Positions 1 through 4,965 of a DNA stretch of 5,108 nucleotides are shown piece after piece. The notes under the pieces are model-generated. The model ran no database searches. It worked only from the letters and a program-made list of their open reading frames with translations, and was not told where the DNA came from. The DNA comes from Cyanobacteria bacterium UBA8156. Its GTDB lineage: Bacteria; Cyanobacteriota; Cyanobacteriia; Pseudanabaenales; Pseudanabaenaceae. The stretch covers positions 1-5,108 of the forward strand of contig DMPD01000327.1 of assembly GCA_003456125.1 (NCBI GenBank), in the 5' to 3' direction. Each line of letters begins with the position of its first letter. Within the stretch, counting starts at the first letter, position 1. Position numbers and translations under genes: made by a program.

Positions 1-62
1 TGGTGGGGGGAGGACAGGGGGTTGACGTGTTCTCGAACGCGGACGTTGGTCATGCTTTGCCG

Positions 63-68
63 TACACT
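63..68 (+). promoter_or_regulatory. weak candidate -10 element upstream of nadC
   Basis: TACACT fits the TAnnnT pattern of a sigma-70 type -10 box and would start transcription near position 75, giving a leader of about 18 nt that still holds the SD sequence at 81-85. No good -35 box lies 16-18 bp upstream. A TTGACG at 22-27 is too far away (35 bp) to pair with it. The real promoter may lie left of the window, so this is only a candidate. Confidence 0.2.
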
Positions 69-80
69 GAGAAGGGCTTT

Positions 81-85
81 GGAGG
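81..85 (+). promoter_or_regulatory. ribosome binding site that fixes the nadC start
   Basis: GGAGG stands 7 nt before the GTG at 93. This is near-ideal SD strength and spacing and picks GTG 93 over the in-frame upstream GTG codons at 3 and 27, whose downstream residues do not resemble NadC. Confidence 0.8.
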
Positions 86-92
86 AAACGCC

Positions 93-1007
93 GTGCTGCC
101 CCCCGATTTCCTGCTCGATCGCTGGATCGAAGACTGGTTGCAAGAAGACATCGGGCGGGGCGACTGGGCCAGCCAATCGGTTTTTCCATCGGGTTGGGCA
201 TCGGGTTTGCCAGAACGAGCACTAGAGCGAGGACTAGAGCAAGGACAGGCCACCCCGCGGCAAGCCTGGTGGGTCGCCAAACAGGCGGGGGCCGTGGCGG
301 GATTGCCCATTGCCGCCCGGGTATTTGCCCGGTTGGATCGGGAGGTTCAGTTTACCCCATTGGTGCCGGAAGGGGGACTGTGTGCCGCTGGGCAGCCGTT
401 GGCGGAAATGCAGGGCAGCGGTTTGGCGTTGTTGATGGGAGAGCGCGTAGCCCTCAATGTGGCCATGCGTCTTTCGGGGATTGCCACCACCACCCGTCGC
501 TACTGCCGGGCGATCGCCGGCACCGGGGTACGGCTGGCGGACACCCGCAAAACCACACCGGGGTTGCGCATCCTCGAAAAGTATGCCACCCGGTTGGGGG
601 GGGCCGTCAACCATCGGCTGGGGTTGGACGATGCCGTCATGCTCAAAGACAACCACATCGCCGCGGCGGGGGGGCTCACGGCGGCCGTGGCGCAGGCCCG
701 GGCCCACATTCCGTTTCCCCTGAGCCTTGAGGTGGAAACCGACTCCTGGGCGTTGGTGCAGGAGGTGGCCCCCCTCCAGGTCGAAATCGTGATGTTGGAC
801 AACATGGACTTGGCGGCCATGGCCCAGGCGATCGCCCATTTGCGCGCGGTGTGTCCCCGTACCAAAATCGAAGTTTCGGGCAACGTCACCCTGGAACGGT
901 TGCCCGAAATTGCTGCCCTGCAACCGGACTACATTTCCACCAGTGCCTTGGTGACCCGCGCACCGTGGTTGGATATCAGCATGCGCCTAAAACCGGAGGA
1001 ATCCTGA
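93..1007 (+). CDS. nadC: nicotinate-nucleotide pyrophosphorylase (quinolinate phosphoribosyltransferase)
   Basis: A 304-residue cytoplasmic enzyme that converts quinolinate and PRPP to nicotinate mononucleotide, CO2 and pyrophosphate, the step where de novo synthesis joins the common NAD route. The family signature is intact: EDIGRGD (18-24), ERVALN...RLSGIAT (117-131), DTRKTTPGLR (150-159), NHRLGL (173-178), MLKDNHI (183-189), LEVE (212-215), MLDN (234-237) and EVSGN (260-264). By family knowledge the substrate-binding or catalytic residues correspond to R118, R152, K153, R175, K185, E213 or E215, and D236, all present. The start is GTG 93, chosen because of the SD at 81-85 and because the family begins with a sequence like LPP-x-LLD-x-W. 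The frame is open back to the window edge, so a longer start cannot be excluded by stops alone. It is slightly longer than most NadC proteins (about 280-300 residues) because of repeated codons at residues 33-52. The stop overlaps the next start by one base. Confidence 0.96.
   Translation: MLPPDFLLDRWIEDWLQEDIGRGDWASQSVFPSGWASGLPERALERGLEQGQATPRQAWWVAKQAGAVAGLPIAARVFARLDREVQFTPLVPEGGLCAAGQPLAEMQGSGLALLMGERVALNVAMRLSGIATTTRRYCRAIAGTGVRLADTRKTTPGLRILEKYATRLGGAVNHRLGLDDAVMLKDNHIAAAGGLTAAVAQARAHIPFPLSLEVETDSWALVQEVAPLQVEIVMLDNMDLAAMAQAIAHLRAVCPRTKIEVSGNVTLERLPEIAALQPDYISTSALVTRAPWLDISMRLKPEES
189..212 (+). repeat. 12-bp tandem repeat, two copies, inside nadC
   Basis: Two adjacent 12-mers, TCGGGTTGGGCA (189-200) and TCGGGTTTGCCA (201-212), differ at two positions. 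They are in frame and encode SGWA then SGLP (residues 33-40 of NadC). A second, different 12-bp repeat follows directly. Confidence 0.75.
213..248 (+). repeat. degenerate 12-bp tandem repeat, three copies, inside nadC
   Basis: Three adjacent 12-mers, GAACGAGCACTA (213-224), GAGCGAGGACTA (225-236) and GAGCAAGGACAG (237-248), differ from each neighbour at two or three positions. They encode ERAL, ERGL and EQGQ (residues 41-52). The 8-mer ACTAGAGC recurs exactly at 221-228 and 233-240. The unit length keeps the reading frame, which fits slippage expansion tolerated in a surface loop. Confidence 0.75.
995..1000 (+). promoter_or_regulatory. ribosome binding site of the oxidase gene, inside nadC
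   Basis: GGAGGA lies 6 nt before the ATG at 1007 and within the last codons of nadC. With the TGATG stop/start overlap this points to translational coupling. It also decides the oxidase start: the frame stays open upstream to an ATG at 851, but that stretch is the out-of-frame reading of nadC. Confidence 0.85.
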
Positions 1008-2506
1008 TGCGATCGCCGTTATCTCGAACCCTTACCCGATTATTGGGCACCCTGGTACCGCCCTGGTCGTACCGGCGGCGGCAGTTCCTCAAATTAGCGG
1101 CCTTAGCCAGCGGTGGGCTAGCCGTATCCAATTGCACAGCCCCCAAAGCACCGGCCTCGATCGCGGTGGTGGGGGCCGGCTTGGCGGGTCTCCACGCCGC
1201 CTTTCACCTGCAAAAACAGGGGTTGGTGCCCACGGTGTACGAGGGGCGATCGCGGTGGGGGGGGCGGGTACACACCCAAACATGGGGCAACGAGACCCCC
1301 CTCGACCTCGGTGCCGTCTTGGTAAACAGCGATCACACCGACGTCCAAAACCTTTGTCAGGAATTAGGGGTGTCCCTCTACGAACGGCGCGGGATTCCCA
1401 ACCTCGAAGATGTTTTGTTTTTCTTGGGCGATCGCCGGATTGCCATGGCTGACATGGCGGCGGCCTTGGCTCCTTTGGCGGCACAGATGGCCACCGATGC
1501 CCAATTGCTGGCAGAAGATTTTGACCAATACGCCCCGGCCTTGGATCGGTTGTCCGCCGCGGCCTATCTCGACCAACACCAAGCCAAAATCCGCCAGCCC
1601 TTTGGGCGATCGCTGCTGCAGGCCGTCCTCCGCTCAGAGTACGGCAGCGAAACCACGGAACTTTCCAGCATTTTGTTGTTGTACCTTTTGCCGACTGTTA
1701 CCGACAGCGAAGTCGAAGTCCTCAGCCAGAGCGACGAAGCCTACGCGATTTTGGGGGGTAGCGGGCAACTGGCCAATGCCCTGGCCGCCAAACTGAGCCA
1801 ACCCGTGCAATTCAACCGCACCCTGAAAACCCTGGCGCGGGAAGGGGAGGGCTATCGTCTCACCTTTGCCGACGGGAGTACCGCAACCGCCACGGCCGTA
1901 ATCGTCACCTTGCCGCCGCCGGCGCTGCGTCAAGTGGATGTGACCATTCCGTTGCCGGAAACCCTGCAGCGCTATTTTCAAGAAATCCAACTGGGTCGCA
2001 ACGAAAAACAATTTGGGCGCTTCCGGAAACGGATTTGGCAGGAGGCCGGTGGCTTTGGCGATGCCTGTTGGAGCGATCGCACCTTTTGCACCGGCTGGGA
2101 TGATTCCGTGCGGGTGGGGGGCACCGAAGGCACCTTTACGTTTTTCCACGGCGGCCAAGAAGTGGAGGCCCTGCGGCAACAATCCCCGGCGGTCTGGAAC
2201 CAAACCCTGCAGGAAACCTTGGGCCGCCTGTTGAACCGCACCGATCTCGCTGCGCAACAGTTGCCCGATACCCTGCGCTCCACTTGGACTACCGATCCGT
2301 TTAGCCAAGGGGCCTACACCCGCTTCGCCCCGGGCCAAGTCACTGCCTTTGCCAACGTGTTTTACACCGAAACCAGCGCCCCCATCGTGGAAAACCTAGC
2401 CTTTGCGGGCGAGCACCTCAGCGCCGAATCCTGGGGGTACATGAACGGAGCTCTGGAAACCGGCCGCTTGGCGGCCCTGGCGATCGCCAAAAACCTCAAA
2501 CCGTAG
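1007..2506 (+). CDS. Tat-exported FAD-dependent amine oxidase / L-amino-acid oxidase family protein
   Basis: A 499-residue flavoprotein of the monoamine oxidase / L-amino-acid oxidase family, expected to oxidise an amine or amino acid to an imine. Residues 1-45 form a twin-arginine signal: R24-R25-Q-F-L-K fits the SRRxFLK consensus, followed by an apolar stretch (30-40). The FAD domain starts with GAGLAG (56-61), acidic E79 ends the second strand, and GGR (85-87) follows. GGSGQLANALAAKL (250-263) and VIVTLPPPAL (298-307) are typical mid-protein segments. K334 in NEKQFGRF may be the lysine that contacts the flavin. DPFSQGAYTRFAPGQ (430-444) and FAGEH...GYMNGALETG (466-486) are the C-terminal FAD/active-site motifs. 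By length and motifs it resembles cyanobacterial proteins such as Slr0782 of Synechocystis (reported as an L-arginine dehydrogenase), but substrate cannot be read from sequence. Folding with FAD in the cytoplasm and export through Tat to periplasm or thylakoid lumen is expected. It is coupled to nadC and its 3' end overlaps the opposing MATE gene by 11 bp. Confidence 0.88.
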   Translation: MRSPLSRTLTRLLGTLVPPWSYRRRQFLKLAALASGGLAVSNCTAPKAPASIAVVGAGLAGLHAAFHLQKQGLVPTVYEGRSRWGGRVHTQTWGNETPLDLGAVLVNSDHTDVQNLCQELGVSLYERRGIPNLEDVLFFLGDRRIAMADMAAALAPLAAQMATDAQLLAEDFDQYAPALDRLSAAAYLDQHQAKIRQPFGRSLLQAVLRSEYGSETTELSSILLLYLLPTVTDSEVEVLSQSDEAYAILGGSGQLANALAAKLSQPVQFNRTLKTLAREGEGYRLTFADGSTATATAVIVTLPPPALRQVDVTIPLPETLQRYFQEIQLGRNEKQFGRFRKRIWQEAGGFGDACWSDRTFCTGWDDSVRVGGTEGTFTFFHGGQEVEALRQQSPAVWNQTLQETLGRLLNRTDLAAQQLPDTLRSTWTTDPFSQGAYTRFAPGQVTAFANVFYTETSAPIVENLAFAGEHLSAESWGYMNGALETGRLAALAIAKNLKP

Positions 2507-3806
2507 AGCCGGTCGGCGTCACCGTATGGATTTGGAGAAACCGCCAGCCCAGGGCCAGGGCCAACCCCGCCATGTACACCGTCAGGGCCCCCCACAACAG
2601 ATCGTTGTTTTGGTACAGCCAACCCAGCACCGCGATGGGTAGAAACAAGAGAAAACTGGTGATACAGGAATTGCGCAACACCTCTCCCGCCCGAATCCCG
2701 ATAAAATAGCCCTCCAACATAAAAGCCAGCGCCGTCAGCAGCAACACCGGAATGAGCCACCAGTCATAGGCCAAAACCCCGGTTTGGATATCGCCATGGT
2801 TGGTGAGGAGGCTAAACACCAACCTGGGGAAAGCCACGGTGGTGAGGGCAATGGCCAGGGCGATCGCCGTACTGGTCAGGATCGAAACCTTCATCAAGGG
2901 CAGAATTTGAGCTTTTTCCCCTTCCTTGTGGAAGTTGCCCACCAGGGTTTGGGTGGTCAGGCCCACCCCCTGAATCGTAAATTGACTGAGGAGGGCAATC
3001 TGCAACAAAATGCCGTTTAGGGCCAGGTAGGCCGTCCCCAACCGGGCACTCAAATTGGTGAAAACCGCGTAGACCGAAATGAGCAGAAAAAACCGAATCA
3101 GCAGGTTTGCCTTCAGGGCCAGGGTTTGCCGGAACGCCTCAGCCCCAAACACCGACTTCAGGGATTGGGGATGCCAGCCAATGGTGGTGAGGGCTACGAC
3201 CAATCCCACCCCCAACGCCCCGTACTGACTAGCCGCCGTGGCCAGACCAGCCCCACCGCTGCCCCACAGGGGAATCCACCAATAGTCCAACACCACGTTG
3301 ATGCCGTTGCCGAGCAAAGACATCGCCAACACCACCGAAGTCTGTTCCCGCCCCAAAAACCAACCAATCAACACAAAATTGGCCAAAACGGCCGGGGCTC
3401 CCCAAATGCGGCCGTCGAAATAATCGGCCCCCGTCGCCTGCAACTCCGGGACATTGGTGAGCAGGTGAAAACCCACCACACGCAGGGGATACTGCACCAA
3501 CACCAGCACCAACCCCACCACCAACGCCACAACCCCGCTGCGCAGCAACACCGTCAGCGCAGATTCCTCATCGGGGGCCGCCGCCGCGAGGGCATTGGTG
3601 CTAGAGCGCAAAAACTTGAGGATCCGGTACAAGTAGTCAAACAAAATGCTGCCCAGAATCACCCCCGCCAACTGGTTGATGTCCGCCAAATGTCCCAGAA
3701 AAGCAGTGTCCACCAACCCCGCCAAAGGCACCATCATGTTGGACAACACGCTCACCAGGGAAAGACGGTAAAACCGAGGGAGGAAGGACAGTTGGGTTCC
3801 AAACAT
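2496..3806 (-). CDS. MATE family efflux transporter, DinF-like
   Basis: A 436-residue inner-membrane protein of the multidrug and toxin extrusion family, which exports organic compounds in exchange for H+ or Na+; the substrate is unknown. Many hydrophobic segments fit the 12-helix fold in two halves. DinF-type landmarks are VPLAGLVDTAFLGHL (26-40, with the helix-1 Asp D33), RIWGAPAVLANFVLIGWFLG (133-152), GNGINVVLDYWWIPLWGSGGAGLAT (167-190), LVGNFHKEG (288-296) and LEGYFIGIRAGEVLRNS (364-380). ATG 3806 is chosen because the family starts shortly before the RFYRLSLVSVLSN segment and 436 residues is a usual length. A TTG at 3872 would add 22 low-complexity residues rich in Gly, Arg and Pro. Neither start has a well-placed SD; the nearest AAGGAAG is 18 nt from the ATG. 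Two usually acidic helix positions are altered (Q279, E365). The gene is convergent with the oxidase and divergent from the methyltransferase, so it is probably monocistronic. Confidence 0.9.
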   Translation of the reverse strand: MFGTQLSFLPRFYRLSLVSVLSNMMVPLAGLVDTAFLGHLADINQLAGVILGSILFDYLYRILKFLRSSTNALAAAAPDEESALTVLLRSGVVALVVGLVLVLVQYPLRVVGFHLLTNVPELQATGADYFDGRIWGAPAVLANFVLIGWFLGREQTSVVLAMSLLGNGINVVLDYWWIPLWGSGGAGLATAASQYGALGVGLVVALTTIGWHPQSLKSVFGAEAFRQTLALKANLLIRFFLLISVYAVFTNLSARLGTAYLALNGILLQIALLSQFTIQGVGLTTQTLVGNFHKEGEKAQILPLMKVSILTSTAIALAIALTTVAFPRLVFSLLTNHGDIQTGVLAYDWWLIPVLLLTALAFMLEGYFIGIRAGEVLRNSCITSFLLFLPIAVLGWLYQNNDLLWGALTVYMAGLALALGWRFLQIHTVTPTGSTV

Positions 3807-3835
3807 GGGGGCGATGGTCGGGCGCTTCCTTGGCG

Positions 3836-3841
3836 ATTGTA
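3836..3841 (-). promoter_or_regulatory. candidate -10 element for the MATE gene
   Basis: On the minus strand this reads TACAAT, one mismatch from TATAAT. It would start transcription about 23 nt before ATG 3806, which supports that start over TTG 3872. No recognisable -35 box sits 16-18 bp upstream, where the C9 tract lies instead, so confidence is limited. Confidence 0.3.
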
Positions 3842-3846
3842 CCCCA

Positions 3847-3855
3847 CCCCCCCCC
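3847..3855. repeat. homopolymer tract of nine C (plus strand)
   Basis: Nine C in a row, preceded by four C and one A (3842-3846). On the minus strand it is G9. It lies either in the leader of the MATE gene, upstream of ATG 3806, or in the N-terminal codons if TTG 3872 is the start. It falls just upstream of the candidate -10 at 3836-3841. Confidence 0.9.
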
Positions 3856-3899
3856 GACTGTGTTTCAGCCAACTTTGCGTTTCTTTACAAAAGGCAACG

Positions 3900-3905
3900 T
3901 ATGAT
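3900..3905 (+). promoter_or_regulatory. candidate -10 element for the methyltransferase gene
   Basis: TATGAT matches five of six positions of TATAAT and would start transcription near 3912, leaving a leader of about 27 nt. A TTTACA at 3884-3889 is too close (10 bp) to act as its -35. A poorer TGCGTT at 3876-3881 has an 18-bp spacer. It may be a -35-independent cyanobacterial promoter. Confidence 0.35.
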
Positions 3906-3927
3906 TAGAAGAAACACACATTTACAC

Positions 3928-3931
3928 AAGG
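3928..3931 (+). promoter_or_regulatory. ribosome binding site of the methyltransferase gene
   Basis: AAGG is 7 nt before the ATG at 3939. It is a modest SD in good position, and no other in-frame start nearby fits the family N-terminus. Confidence 0.55.
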
Positions 3932-3938
3932 TTTAAGC

Positions 3939-4925
3939 ATGGGCATTTGGGGATGGATCGTGGCGGGTTTAGCCCTGCTGGGGGCGATCGGCGTCGGGGT
4001 TTATTTGGTGACGCCACGCACCTACCAATCGGGGGAGTCGGTGGCCCAGTCCTACGACGATTGGACGAACGACGGCATTTTGGAGTTTTACTGGGGGGAG
4101 CACATTCACCTGGGACACTACGGCTACCCCACCCAGCGCAAAAACTTCATTGAAGCCAAGCACGACTTTGTCCGCGAAATGGTGCAGTGGGGCGGTTTGG
4201 CGGGGCTGCCCAAGGGTACCACGGTGTTGGATGTGGGTTGTGGCATTGGCGGCAGCAGCCGGATTTTGGCCCGGGAATACGGGTTTTCGGTGACGGGGAT
4301 TACGATTAGCCCCCAGCAAGTGCGGCGAGCCCAGGAGTTGACCCCCGCCGATGTCGATGCCAAGTTCCAGGTGGACGATGCCATGGCGTTGTCGTTCCCC
4401 GATGCCAGTTTTGATGTGGTGTGGTCGATTGAGGCGGGGCCCCACATGCCCGATAAGGCGGTGTTTGCCCGGGAACTGTTGCGGGTGTTGAAGCCGGGGG
4501 GCACCCTAGTGGTAGCGGATTGGAACCAGCGGGACGATCGCCAAGTGCCGTTACGGGGTTGGGAAAAACCGGTGATGCGGCAGTTGTTGGATCAGTGGTC
4601 GCACCCGGCGTTTTCGAGCATCGAAGGGTTTGCCGAGCAGTTGGAGGCTACGGGTCTGGTGGCCGGCAAAGTGATCACCACGGATTGGACCCAGGAAACG
4701 CTACCCGCCTGGTTGGATTCCATCTGGCAAGGGATTGTCCGGCCCGAGGGTCTGCTGAAATTTGGCTTGGTTGGGTTCATCAAATCTCTGCGGGAAGTGC
4801 CCACGTTTCTGCTGATGCGCCTCGCTTTTGGGGCGGGTTTGTGCCGGTTCGGGATGTTTAAGGCGGTGCGGGCGGCGGTGCCGGCCGGAGTCCAAACCGC
4901 TGCGGTGGCGGTAGGCTCCCGCTAG
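3939..4925 (+). CDS. MPBQ/MSBQ methyltransferase (Sll0418-type), tocopherol and plastoquinone synthesis
   Basis: A 328-residue SAM-dependent enzyme that methylates 2-methyl-6-phytyl-benzoquinol on the tocopherol route and 2-methyl-6-solanesyl-benzoquinol on the plastoquinone route. An N-terminal membrane anchor (about 6-24) places it on a membrane with its prenyl substrates. The class I methyltransferase core shows VLDVGCGIGG (96-105, motif I), GITISPQQ (120-127), DVVWSIEAGPHM (159-170) and LLRVLKPGGTLVVADW (180-195). Segments such as YWGEHIHLGHYG (51-62), ADWNQRDDRQVPL (193-205), KPVMRQLLDQWSHPAF (210-225) and MRLAFGAGLCRFGMFKAVR (293-311) agree with my recollection of Synechocystis Sll0418. 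They separate it from the gamma-tocopherol methyltransferase Slr0089, which lacks these segments and the short anchor. The length is near the 318 residues of Sll0418. The difference is mainly an Ala/Val-rich C-terminal tail (312-328). It has its own promoter region and a hairpin after the stop, so it appears monocistronic. Confidence 0.94.
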   Translation: MGIWGWIVAGLALLGAIGVGVYLVTPRTYQSGESVAQSYDDWTNDGILEFYWGEHIHLGHYGYPTQRKNFIEAKHDFVREMVQWGGLAGLPKGTTVLDVGCGIGGSSRILAREYGFSVTGITISPQQVRRAQELTPADVDAKFQVDDAMALSFPDASFDVVWSIEAGPHMPDKAVFARELLRVLKPGGTLVVADWNQRDDRQVPLRGWEKPVMRQLLDQWSHPAFSSIEGFAEQLEATGLVAGKVITTDWTQETLPAWLDSIWQGIVRPEGLLKFGLVGFIKSLREVPTFLLMRLAFGAGLCRFGMFKAVRAAVPAGVQTAAVAVGSR

Positions 4926-4937
4926 GGTGTGCGATCG

Positions 4938-4965
4938 GGGAGAGGGCCGGCCGTGCCCTTCTCCC
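4938..4965 (+). terminator. hairpin after the methyltransferase gene, probable terminator
   Basis: GGGAGAGGGC (4938-4947) pairs with GCCCTTCTCCC (4955-4965) in a ten-pair GC-rich stem with one bulged T (4959) and a 7-nt loop, starting 12 nt after the stop codon. There is no T-run after it, so it is not a classic intrinsic terminator. It may stop transcription weakly or protect the 3' end of the mRNA. Confidence 0.55.

Larger units (their letters stand above)
510..2867. repeat. nine HIP1 octamers (GCGATCGC)
   Basis: Exact GCGATCGC copies start at 510, 828, 1009, 1246, 1428, 1606, 2073, 2480 and 2860. All lie inside coding sequence, and several are extended to GGCGATCGCC. The octamer is the highly iterated palindrome known from many cyanobacterial genomes and is the best taxonomic marker here. 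The copy at 1009-1016 covers codons 2-3 of the oxidase gene. One-mismatch relatives occur at 3984 and 4931 (GCGATCGG) and 4534 (ACGATCGC). Confidence 0.92.

Noticed and set aside
22..68. TTGACG (22-27) with TACACT (63-68) as a full nadC promoter
   Set aside because: The 35-bp spacing is about twice what sigma-70 type promoters use.
3..92. Longer NadC start at GTG 3 or GTG 27
   Set aside because: The added residues do not look like NadC, while GTG 93 has GGAGG at ideal spacing and the family-like beginning.
234..923. 229-codon minus-strand frame opposite nadC
   Set aside because: Low-complexity Gly/Arg/His-rich antisense shadow of a gene with clear motifs on the plus strand.
851..1006. Longer oxidase start at ATG 851
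   Set aside because: The extra 52 residues are the out-of-frame reading of nadC and show no signal or domain. ATG 1007 has a strong SD and is followed by a proper Tat signal.
1634..2338. 234-codon minus-strand frame opposite the oxidase
   Set aside because: Antisense shadow. The plus-strand frame carries the family motifs throughout.
1007..2506. The oxidase as L-aspartate oxidase (NadB) acting before NadC
   Set aside because: Its motifs are of the amine oxidase fold (GAGLAG, GGR, FAGEH...GYMNGA), not the succinate dehydrogenase-type fold of NadB, and a Tat signal would remove it from the cytoplasm.
3126..3908. 260-codon open frame on the plus strand across the MATE gene
   Set aside because: Its His/Gln/Pro/Arg-rich translation is the complement of a hydrophobic membrane protein gene in GC-rich DNA. 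No domain or SD is seen.
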